Below, in pieces: positions 1-6,753 of a DNA stretch of 14,693 bases; position 1 is the first letter of the stretch; every line of letters begins with the position of its first letter. Source of the DNA: an uncultured Clostridia bacterium (GTDB lineage Bacteria; Bacillota; Clostridia; Christensenellales; Pumilibacteraceae); NCBI GenBank assembly GCA_947589145.1, contig CANQCB010000029.1, positions 1 through 14,693 of the forward strand, in the 5' to 3' direction. Position numbers and translations under genes: made by a program. The notes beneath the pieces are model-generated. The model saw only the letters and a list, made by a program, of their open reading frames with translations, was not told the origin of the DNA and did no database searches.

Positions 1-927
1 AAGAATTTCGCTGCTGCCGAAGTCGGCGGCATGCAGGTTATAGCAGTTCTCGAATGCGCCGCTTTCTATCTCGGTGAGCGCCGAGCCGCCTATCGTGAGA
101 CTTCGCAAAGTCTTGCAACCCGCAAGGTTAAGCGAGGACAGCGCGGAGTTATTGCCGAAAGTGAGATTACGCACCCGCCCGCCCTCGAACACTTCGGCGG
201 TCAGGCTTTCAAGCGCCGAGTTATCGCCGAAAGTTACGTCGAAGCCGTCGCACCCGTAAAAAAGCCGCGCGGGCAGGGCGGTAAGCGCGGAGTTATCGCC
301 GAAAGCGATTTGTTTAAGACCCGACGAGGCGAACGCCTCTTTCCCGAGCGCCGCCGTCCGAGCGGGCAGGACGATCTCGGTCAGACCCGCGCAACCGCGG
401 AAAGCCCCGACGCCTACCGTCAGCGCTTCCGTTCCCCCTGCGATACTCACCTCTTTGAGGGCATCGCAATACGCAAACGCGCCGTCGCCTATTTCCGTCA
501 GCTCGGCGGGCAGGACGATCGAGGTAATATCCTCGCCGTCGAATGCGCCCTCGGCAACCGCAACCACGGGCAGACCGTCATGAAAAGACGGAATAACTAT
601 ATCCCCATCCGTCATGCTTCCCCGAGAGGTCACGGCATAGCCCGAACCGAACGGCGCGTATTCCAACTCCCCCTCGGTCGGGTCCTCGGGCGGGTCGCCG
701 CTCTCGGGCTGCGGCATACCGCACACCGAGCAATATCCGCCGTCGAAGTTATGCGGGGCGCGGTCGAAATCCTCGCCGCACACCTCGCACTTCTTCCAAT
801 GCTCCGCCTCGTCATACGCGTAACTTTCCGCGCGGTGAGTATGCTCTCCGCAGGCGAACAATATCGCGGAGAGTGCGAAGAGGAAGGTCGTCAAGGTTAT
901 CAATAAAACATAACTTTTTCTCGTCAT
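1..927 (-). CDS. BspA-like leucine-rich-repeat lipoprotein (3' end outside window)
   Basis: The reading frame is open from the ATG at 927 to the left edge (309 codons), so the C-terminus is missing. Residues 1-26 look like a lipoprotein signal: MTRK, a hydrophobic stretch, then LFAC with the lipid-carrying Cys at 26. Residues 47-69 hold a CxxC-H-CxxC pattern (C47, C50, H59, C66, C69), a Cys-rich, possibly zinc-binding segment often seen in clostridial BspA-like surface proteins. From about residue 125 on there are LRR_5-type repeats with the signature AF...L..I.LP, ending in at least three 24-residue units reading FG(D/N)NSAL.SL. These proteins are usually anchored outside the cell and serve in adhesion or binding; the ligand here is unknown. 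A perfect promoter lies just upstream. The ribosome binding site is weak, but no other start fits the signal peptide. Confidence 0.85.
   Translation of the reverse strand, partial: MTRKSYVLLITLTTFLFALSAILFACGEHTHRAESYAYDEAEHWKKCEVCGEDFDRAPHNFDGGYCSVCGMPQPESGDPPEDPTEGELEYAPFGSGYAVTSRGSMTDGDIVIPSFHDGLPVVAVAEGAFDGEDITSIVLPAELTEIGDGAFAYCDALKEVSIAGGTEALTVGVGAFRGCAGLTEIVLPARTAALGKEAFASSGLKQIAFGDNSALTALPARLFYGCDGFDVTFGDNSALESLTAEVFEGGRVRNLTFGNNSALSSLNLAGCKTLRSLTIGGSALTEIESGAFENCYNLHAADFGSSEIL
141..306. repeat. 72-bp-period repeats inside the LRR gene
   Basis: Three near-identical 22-mers of the form gcgc(g/c)gagttat(t/c)gccgaaag lie at 141-162, 213-234 and 285-306, exactly 72 bp apart. They encode successive 24-residue leucine-rich repeats (FGDNSAL/FGNNSAL). 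The exact in-frame period makes this a stretch where repeat number could change by recombination without shifting the frame. Confidence 0.8.
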
Positions 928-975
928 ATTCGTTTGGGAAATTTGGCAGTTTCGGCTCTGCCCTTTCACGTTTTT

Positions 976-1004
976 ATTATACCGCGCCGCCGCGGTTTTG
1001 TCAA
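976..1004 (-). promoter_or_regulatory. Perfect sigma-A-type promoter of the LRR lipoprotein gene
   Basis: On the minus strand the -35 box TTGACA (999-1004), a 17-bp spacer and the -10 box TATAAT (976-981) match the consensus in all twelve positions. Transcription would start near 969, giving a leader of about 42 nt before the ATG at 927. The GC-rich spacer (982-998) contrasts with the AT-rich boxes. The -35 block is duplicated 27 bp upstream. Confidence 0.85.
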
Positions 1005-1034
1005 ACGCGGAGCAAAGCAAGGTTTTGTCAAACG
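994..1034. repeat. 14-bp direct repeat containing the -35 box
   Basis: GGTTTTGTCAAACG occurs at 994-1007 and again at 1021-1034. Both copies carry TTGACA on the minus strand and are followed by similar gagc(a/g)aag sequence. Only the first is placed correctly relative to a -10 box. Confidence 0.75.
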
Positions 1035-1081
1035 TCGAGCGAAGTCGAGAAACGGGGCGCTTATTTCGGAGAGTAGATCAA

Positions 1082-1108
1082 AGGGGCCGCAAGCAGCCCC
1101 TCTTTTTT
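1082..1108. terminator. Hairpin with T run between operon end and LRR gene
   Basis: AGGGGC (1082-1087) pairs with GCCCCT (1096-1101) around an 8-nt loop. On the plus strand it is followed by C and six T, a good intrinsic terminator. On the minus strand only three T follow, so it would be a weaker end for the FkbH operon that stops at 1169. No plus-strand gene lies upstream, so the strand it serves is uncertain; it may act in both directions. Confidence 0.55.
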
Positions 1109-1168
1109 GACTCAAAGGTCGTCGCCGATTATCAAAACGGCTTTATGTCTATCAAAACAGCTTGCCGA

Positions 1169-4042
1169 TCAATACAGCTTTATGTTTTTATAGATCTCAT
1201 CTCTGATCAGCGTTGCAAGCTCTTTGTTGCACTCGGGCGTGAAGCCGAGTTTGTGCAAAAAGTAATCGGGACGATCCTGCTTTTCGAACAGCGGAAAGGC
1301 GTCGACTTTTATTATGGGGTCGTCTATGGCTTCCCATTTGAGCCAATGACGAGGTACGCCCAAGAAGAAATCCGCCTGCCAATTTGCCATTATAAACACG
1401 GCTATGTCGTTGTCCTTAAATTGTATTTTGTCCATATAATTCAAGGCGGAAGTATAGTCGTAACGCACGCAGTTGGCGCAGTTCACCACCCTGTACGGCA
1501 AATTTATCATGTTCTGCAAATAAGACGCTATGGTTTCTTCGTCCTTTACGCCGTAACCGAACGCATGAGGTCCGCCGAAGATATAAACCGTTCCGACGTA
1601 GCTTTGCGGTTGATTGACGGTTCTTCTCTCTCCGTGAATTATGTTTACGAATTTGCCTTCAACGTCGTTATATTTTATTATGTTCGTATCTTTTTCAAAT
1701 CCGCATGCATACGGTTTCATCGTTTCCAAGAGTTCTTCTTGGGGAATTCTTCTGAGTTGCCGAGGCAAGCCGTCATAATTTTCCTTTATTTCTTTTATGG
1801 CGCTGTCTTCATTTATGAATTTTTTGTCGTCAAGCAATTTTTCGTCAGCCGTGAGCTTGCTGAAATCGAAGAAAGACGCGCGGCGATCCAAATTTGCCGT
1901 CCTTACCGCTATCAGTTTGGGAATTTTGTTTTTGAATCTGTTGACGAAAAAATGCTTCGTCATCAAACAAGACAGCACGCCCGTCAAGGAAAAAATTTTC
2001 GCGCGGGTTTTCGTCATGGCGAATTTTATCAGTCTATATCTGTAAGTATCGAAGGCGAGTAAGACGGGATCTCCGGGAGACAGCGGAAGTTTGCCGTTGA
2101 AATCCAATATTTTGTTATGAATTTTCCGTTCCGTTTTTATCAATCCCAACTGATCCACGGTGAACAAATATTTGATTTTCAGGTTGGAGTTGTCTATGAA
2201 CGGCATGATCAAACTGCCCACTCGGGAATCGAGCACGACGCTGATTTCGTCTATGCCCTGCGACAAGAAATAATCGGCTATGCTCGCGCCCACGGAAGCC
2301 GATTCCGCGATTTGATTGGCAATAAACGTATAAACACCGTTTAGGGTGATCGCACGATTGATAAAATCGTCCACGCCGGAAATCGCGACGTCGTAATTTA
2401 CCGCTTGGGGGTCGAAATATTTTGCGTAACTATAGTTGGAATAGTTTATGGGCGCGGTTACAAATTCGCACACTTTGCCGGCGGCGTTGAAAACGACGAC
2501 TTTGGCTTTCCATAAGCCGGCTTCGGCGACGTTAAACCTTTGCTTCTTTTCTTTTAACCGCTCGGAAGTATAGACATTGTATCTGTTGCAAATTATCGTA
2601 TATTCCACCGTATAGTCGTCCGAGTTCGGAAACTCGGAATTTACCGAAAACATTCCGTTGCGAATAAAGGTAGTCACTTTGCATTTTTTATCGGAATCGG
2701 GCAACCCGAATTGCTGAATTACGGCGTTATCCGGTATATCGTCCCAATCTTTCAATTTTGCGCACTTATTATCCGCGCTTTTTACGCCGACGTATTCCAA
2801 TATTTCGTTTCCGAGCAGAAAGGCGATGTTTCGGTTATAGTGCTCGGGTATGGGGTCTATGAAATCGGTGGGCAGTTTGGCGTATTTTCTTATGTCTATC
2901 AGATGAACGCAGGGGTATTTTTCCGCCAAACGCTCGGCAATTTTATTGAATTGCAGTCTGCGATCACGGTCTTGTTTGCTTCTGCTCGGAAACTCGATCT
3001 CGGGAGCCGTTAAAATCAACAACTTCGTGCCGTTTGACAAATGCTCGCAAACGTAGGACAATTCCTCGGAGATATCGCCGTCGGTAATCTCGGTTATTTC
3101 ATAATCGTCGAAAATCGATGGACGCGCGTTTGATTTATCCAACGGGTACGAAAAAAAATACGCTCCGCCGTTTTTCGACTTGTATTTGTACATGTCGTCG
3201 GTGCCGAGGAGCGTAATTAAAATATAACCCGTTTGAGGGTCGTAAATTTCTTTGTCGAAGGTAAATTCGTTATCTATCGGGCCTGCCTCGGACATCCATT
3301 CTTTCTTTTGTTTGTCGGACGCGCGCAACGTTACCGCCAAATTCAACACGCAGGGCGTCGGGTCTATCTCGGCAAATTTGAAGTTTTTCAGCCGAGTATC
3401 GAGATACGCCGAAATGGGGCGGAGAGTACACGCGCCGTACGCTATGAACTTCGGAAGTTCTTGTTTATCCTCCGCCGCCGCAGATCCCCCGCGATTGATC
3501 CAAGTCGGCTTGTCGGTCTTATTGAGTTCCGCCGCAACGTCGCCCACGACGGTAATATTCGGATAGCCCAATTCGGCATAGACCCACTGTTCCACGCCCA
3601 TGCCCAAAATTCGGCAGGAGAACACGAGTTGCAGCGCCCTGCCGTCCTTTACGGCGTAACACCCGATAATGCCGTGGTCGCCGTATTTATCCGAAACGTG
3701 CACGACCCCGCTCCTTATGTCGGGGTCGGTAAAAATCCTGTCGACTTCTTCCTGCGAAATTCTGTCCTTGGTGAAATTCAGCTGGTTGTTGCGGTGTATC
3801 ATCTCGTAAATGCGCGTCAGTTTGTCGCGGCAATCTTCGATGAGTTCCACGCGAATCTCCGATTGAAGCAAAAATTCTTCGTTAGAGCCGCTTTGCGCTT
3901 TGGCGGCGGTCTTTTTCTCCAATACTTTGTATTGCTTCAACCGAGAATGGTCGCTGTCGTCTTTTCCCGCGAAAGCGGGACCGCTTATCAAAGCAGAAAG
4001 TTCATCGGGGGTGGCAACGTTAATTCCCCCCCCCCACGGCAT
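1169..4042 (-). CDS. FkbH-like protein, large C-terminal part (GNAT-like plus two SGNH-like regions)
   Basis: 957 codons from the first ATG at 4042. That ATG has no ribosome binding site, and its first residues (MPWGGG) are the poly-G tract read in another frame, so this is better seen as the downstream part of a gene starting at 4388. Residues 7-180 match the C-terminal half of FkbH proteins: INVATPDEL, then YGDHGIIGCY (120-129) and SCRILGMGVE (142-151). Residues 197-420 look like a DUF6270/SGNH-type domain, with AYGACTLRP (201-209), LTAPE (344-348) and a DFIDPIPEHYNR triad-like segment, but Ala stands where the nucleophile Ser is expected. Residues 440-750 are unrecognised and may include a beta-rich and a Rossmann-like part. 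Residues 815-957 resemble a second SGNH fold (YIFGGPHAFGYGVKDEETI), with Pro in the Ser position. Last gene of the operon. Role in glycan acylation is inference. Confidence 0.75.
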   Translation of the reverse strand: MPWGGGINVATPDELSALISGPAFAGKDDSDHSRLKQYKVLEKKTAAKAQSGSNEEFLLQSEIRVELIEDCRDKLTRIYEMIHRNNQLNFTKDRISQEEVDRIFTDPDIRSGVVHVSDKYGDHGIIGCYAVKDGRALQLVFSCRILGMGVEQWVYAELGYPNITVVGDVAAELNKTDKPTWINRGGSAAAEDKQELPKFIAYGACTLRPISAYLDTRLKNFKFAEIDPTPCVLNLAVTLRASDKQKKEWMSEAGPIDNEFTFDKEIYDPQTGYILITLLGTDDMYKYKSKNGGAYFFSYPLDKSNARPSIFDDYEITEITDGDISEELSYVCEHLSNGTKLLILTAPEIEFPSRSKQDRDRRLQFNKIAERLAEKYPCVHLIDIRKYAKLPTDFIDPIPEHYNRNIAFLLGNEILEYVGVKSADNKCAKLKDWDDIPDNAVIQQFGLPDSDKKCKVTTFIRNGMFSVNSEFPNSDDYTVEYTIICNRYNVYTSERLKEKKQRFNVAEAGLWKAKVVVFNAAGKVCEFVTAPINYSNYSYAKYFDPQAVNYDVAISGVDDFINRAITLNGVYTFIANQIAESASVGASIADYFLSQGIDEISVVLDSRVGSLIMPFIDNSNLKIKYLFTVDQLGLIKTERKIHNKILDFNGKLPLSPGDPVLLAFDTYRYRLIKFAMTKTRAKIFSLTGVLSCLMTKHFFVNRFKNKIPKLIAVRTANLDRRASFFDFSKLTADEKLLDDKKFINEDSAIKEIKENYDGLPRQLRRIPQEELLETMKPYACGFEKDTNIIKYNDVEGKFVNIIHGERRTVNQPQSYVGTVYIFGGPHAFGYGVKDEETIASYLQNMINLPYRVVNCANCVRYDYTSALNYMDKIQFKDNDIAVFIMANWQADFFLGVPRHWLKWEAIDDPIIKVDAFPLFEKQDRPDYFLHKLGFTPECNKELATLIRDEIYKNIKLY

Positions 4043-4388
4043 CTTGCGTCGCGAATTTTGCTTCTTGCAAGTTGTTTAAGTTGTCGTCTATGAAAAGGCA
4101 GTTTACGCACCGCAGGTTCATATCCGCGACTATATTTTTTACGCGTTCGCCTTTCGGCGTCCAATCTATGGAGGGGAAAACGAAATAATCCCACACGCCG
4201 AGCTCTTGCAACTTGGTCTTGGTCTTTTCAAAATCGTTTTTGGAACAAATTGAATTCATTATTCCCCTATCGGTAAGGCGCTTGATAAGGTCGATATTTT
4301 CGGGAACGGGGGTGATTTCTCCGTCGGAAAGAGTGCCCTTCCAAAACGTTTCGTCCAAGTCCCAAATCAATAGTTTGATATTTTCCAT
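4020..4388 (-). CDS. FkbH-like HAD-IIIC domain, N-terminal part, cut off at poly-G tract
   Basis: 122 residues from the ATG at 4388, which has AGAGGAA a few bases upstream; a TTG start at 4442 lacks support. It is the HAD-IIIC phosphatase domain of FkbH proteins: IWDLDETFW (residues 8-16, with nucleophile D10 and acid D12), SICSKND (46-52) and FIDDN (99-103). FkbH enzymes move a glyceryl unit from 1,3-bisphosphoglycerate to an acyl carrier protein; no carrier protein gene is visible here. The frame enters a run of ten G on the coding strand, reads GGG GGG GGG and stops at once (4020). With nine G it would read into the 957-codon frame, giving a 1072-residue protein. The aldolase gene ends 85 bp upstream. 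As given, the gene is in an off state, or the tract length is a sequencing error. Confidence 0.85.
   Translation of the reverse strand: MENIKLLIWDLDETFWKGTLSDGEITPVPENIDLIKRLTDRGIMNSICSKNDFEKTKTKLQELGVWDYFVFPSIDWTPKGERVKNIVADMNLRCVNCLFIDDNLNNLQEAKFATQDAVGGGN
4026..4035. repeat. C10/G10 homopolymer tract, possible phase-variation switch in the fkbH-like gene
   Basis: Ten C on the plus strand (ten G on the coding strand) sit exactly where the HAD frame (4388 to 4020) and the GNAT/SGNH frame (1169 to 4042) overlap. Nine or twelve G would join them; ten or eleven stop or misread. G/C runs of this length are classical slipped-strand switches in surface-polysaccharide genes. Confidence 0.8.
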
Positions 4389-4473
4389 GACATTTCCTCT
4401 TATGCCTTTTCGCGGCTTGATTTCCGCGAATATTTTTTGCAAATCCCCTCGGTCAACGTCGGTAATCCGAATT

Positions 4474-6096
4474 TCAATTTTCGTTTAACCCCTTTTGATA
4501 GATAGACGGGGTGAGAAATTTTATACTGCACGTTTCTTTTACGGACTCCGTATATTGCTTTAATATCGTGATGATCTCGCGATTTATTTCGCCGTATTCG
4601 TAGACGTGCCGTTCGTTGAAAAATTCTTCGTTGAAATAATTGTTTTTGACCCTCTTGCTGTAACCGTCAAAGCCCGCGAGCGTTATCGAGTCGACGTGCA
4701 TTCTTTTGAGAAGGTTCAAAAGCATAACGGTGGAGTTGTCGAACAGCTTGTACCTTCTGTCGATAAGTCGGCTGTAAGATACGATTATGTTTTCGCCGCG
4801 GGGTTTGGTGTTCGATACCGCAATCAAACGGTGCGGATTTTTGATTTCCGCAGAGTCGTATCTTTTCTTATTGCCGAAAAACGAATATGCGCCTTTATAA
4901 TTCGTCTCGAAATTGACGGAAATTACCACGGGATCGTTCTTTTCAACGTAATTCCTTATTCTCGTCGCATATTTGTTGAGCGTATGCCCGGGCGCAAGAA
5001 CCAATATTTCGCGATTGCCGATCTTTGCTTTAAGGTTACCGATCGTCGCGAGATCGTCCGCGTCGGTATCTCCGTATTGCAAATATTTTTCTTCTATCAA
5101 ATCGTAATCGTAGGTTTGGGCGGTTTCCTCGTCGAGCATCGACAAAATATTTTTGATATCGCGGTTGCTCAATCGAAATTTTTCGGTCAGATATATAACG
5201 TTGTTGGGGTGGGTCTTGTAAATTCCGCCCAAAAACGCGGGTACGGAATATCCCCAATGTTTTTCTCTCTTGAAGGGATAGATAAATTCGTCGATGGTAT
5301 CCAAAATTCCGTCGAAATCGTAATTGTAACATTTTTTTTGCGTGAGATACTCGACGATCAATTCCAAATTCAAATTTCCCGCGCTCTTTCCCATTCCTTC
5401 GAGCGTGGCGTCTATTATTATTTTGCGGCAGTTTTGACTTAAATCAATGACCTTTTGCGCCAACGCAAACGCCATTTGTTTGTTGTTGTGGCTATGGAAA
5501 TCGATCTTTATGTCAGGCAACAAGGCGGAATTTATTATTTCGTATATGCCGTCCACGTCGTCGAGATACATTGCGCCGTAAGTGTCCACTATGCCGAATG
5601 CCTCGGGTTTGATTTCGTTTATATCTCTTAAAATCGCGTTGAGCTGTTCGGCGGTATAGCCCAAGGAATTTACGCCCTGAACAAAAAGGCTGTATCCCTT
5701 TTCTTTGACCGCATGAAAACATTTTTTTACGTCGTCCCACCGATTCAGATAGTCTTTTTTGGTAAAGCCCACCCTTATGACGTCGACGGACTTTCCGTCG
5801 CATTCGTCCAATGCGTCGAAGTCGAACATTCCGTAGTCTATGAAAGCCGAGTAACGGGTGTGTTCGCCTTTGGATACGAGAAAGGGCTCGATTTGTTTTA
5901 CCGAGGTGAAGAAAGTGCTTCCTCCGTTGTAGTGCACTTTGGCGGCGTCACGCAAAAATCCCACCTCGACGTAGTTGATATTCGCGGAGGTCAATCTGTC
6001 GATTATATTCGTAATTTCGTAGTCGGAAAATTTACAATCTATAATTCTTCCGCCGTCTCTCAACGTGCAATCAAGCACTTCTACGTTTTTCGTCAT
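4474..6096 (-). CDS. HMGL-like (DRE-TIM) aldolase fused to a C-terminal Rossmann-like domain
   Basis: 540 residues. The first ~340 form an HMGL/DRE-TIM metallolyase domain like that of 4-hydroxy-2-oxovalerate aldolase and 2-isopropylmalate synthase: LDCTLRDGG (8-16, metal ligand D9 and catalytic R13), FVQGVNSLGY (138-147), DFHSHNN (199-205, metal ligands H201 and H203) and the loop GMGKSAGN (234-241). This family cleaves or forms C-C bonds next to a 2-keto acid. Residues ~355-530 form a second domain starting ILVLAPGHTLNKY, a nucleotide- or sugar-binding-like Rossmann segment resembling the DUF115 part of the neighbouring GT gene. The start lies 3 bp after the cytidylyltransferase stop, so the two are translationally close. 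Likely role (inference): aldol formation or breakdown of a 2-keto-3-deoxy sugar acid that the neighbour activates. Substrate unknown. Confidence 0.85.
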   Translation of the reverse strand: MTKNVEVLDCTLRDGGRIIDCKFSDYEITNIIDRLTSANINYVEVGFLRDAAKVHYNGGSTFFTSVKQIEPFLVSKGEHTRYSAFIDYGMFDFDALDECDGKSVDVIRVGFTKKDYLNRWDDVKKCFHAVKEKGYSLFVQGVNSLGYTAEQLNAILRDINEIKPEAFGIVDTYGAMYLDDVDGIYEIINSALLPDIKIDFHSHNNKQMAFALAQKVIDLSQNCRKIIIDATLEGMGKSAGNLNLELIVEYLTQKKCYNYDFDGILDTIDEFIYPFKREKHWGYSVPAFLGGIYKTHPNNVIYLTEKFRLSNRDIKNILSMLDEETAQTYDYDLIEEKYLQYGDTDADDLATIGNLKAKIGNREILVLAPGHTLNKYATRIRNYVEKNDPVVISVNFETNYKGAYSFFGNKKRYDSAEIKNPHRLIAVSNTKPRGENIIVSYSRLIDRRYKLFDNSTVMLLNLLKRMHVDSITLAGFDGYSKRVKNNYFNEEFFNERHVYEYGEINREIITILKQYTESVKETCSIKFLTPSIYQKGLNEN

Positions 6097-6099
6097 AAG

Positions 6100-6753
6100 T
6101 TATTTTTTACCGTTCAAATATTTTCCCGCAATTTCCGCAAACAGAAAATCTTCCGCCGTGTCGATGTCGATCGCCTCAAATCGGTCGATTTCATATATAT
6201 AAGGATTTATGCCTATTCTTCTGTGGTACTTTGTGAAAACCTCTTTTCTGAAAATGAAAAACGCGCCCGTTTCGACGTAGACCGGTTCGAGGTCTTGCGT
6301 AAGGACTATGTCGGTCATGTCGTAATTGAACGGCCGTCCTTTGTACCACATATAGTCCTGCATTGCAAAGGCGCTGAACGCGGAGTCGTATTCTCCCGAC
6401 TTCACCTTTTCCAACGCGTTTTGTATGGACTCCGCCTTGGTAAACGGCTGGGTCACGTGAGTTAAGACGTAAATGTCCGCGTCTACGTCTCGGATAAATC
6501 TGTCGATGATATCCAATCCCTTTACCGTAAAGCCGTCCAACTCCTTCGACCTTTTCAAAAACCGCAAGTCGCCCGTCAGATACGGCGTTATCGCTTCGTC
6601 GCTGCAATATACGTATTTTTCGTCTATTCCCTCGATCCCGGAAACGGTTTCGAACAAATAATTGCAAAGGGGCTTGCCGTTCAAAAGTTTGGTGTTTTTG
6701 CCGGGCAACCTTTGATTGTTCAATTTGATAGGTATGAATAATGCCGTTTTCAT
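6100..6753 (-). CDS. Acylneuraminate cytidylyltransferase family protein (NeuA-like)
   Basis: 217 residues, a single-domain CMP-sugar synthetase. The N-terminus FIPIKLNNQRLPGKN is the CTP-binding signature of the CMP-NeuAc/CMP-Kdo synthetase family. Later segments VLTHVTQPF, SAFAMQDYMWYKGRP and EAIDIDTAEDF (the usual C-terminal IDT.EDF) also fit. Such enzymes couple CTP to a 2-keto sugar acid and release pyrophosphate. Start ATG at 6753 has AGGAG at good spacing and overlaps the upstream stop (ATGA). No NeuB-type synthase, NeuC epimerase or Kdo synthase is in the window; the adjacent aldolase is the only candidate for making the substrate. The exact sugar cannot be read from the sequence, so no neuA symbol is given. 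Confidence 0.9.
   Translation of the reverse strand: MKTALFIPIKLNNQRLPGKNTKLLNGKPLCNYLFETVSGIEGIDEKYVYCSDEAITPYLTGDLRFLKRSKELDGFTVKGLDIIDRFIRDVDADIYVLTHVTQPFTKAESIQNALEKVKSGEYDSAFSAFAMQDYMWYKGRPFNYDMTDIVLTQDLEPVYVETGAFFIFRKEVFTKYHRRIGINPYIYEIDRFEAIDIDTAEDFLFAEIAGKYLNGKK

Noticed and set aside
31..906. Long plus-strand open frame over the left end
   Set aside because: It is opposite the LRR lipoprotein frame, which has a signal peptide, LRR periodicity and a perfect promoter; the plus-strand product has no recognisable family.
998..2062. Plus-strand open frame opposite the FkbH-like gene
   Set aside because: Shadow of the minus-strand gene, whose product has clear SGNH- and FkbH-type motifs.
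3233..4093. Plus-strand open frame near the poly-C tract
   Set aside because: Shadow of the FkbH-like gene; no recognisable motif and no ribosome binding site.
4389..4473. Acyl carrier protein gene between aldolase and FkbH-like gene
   Set aside because: Only 85 bp are available and no DSL attachment motif is encoded.
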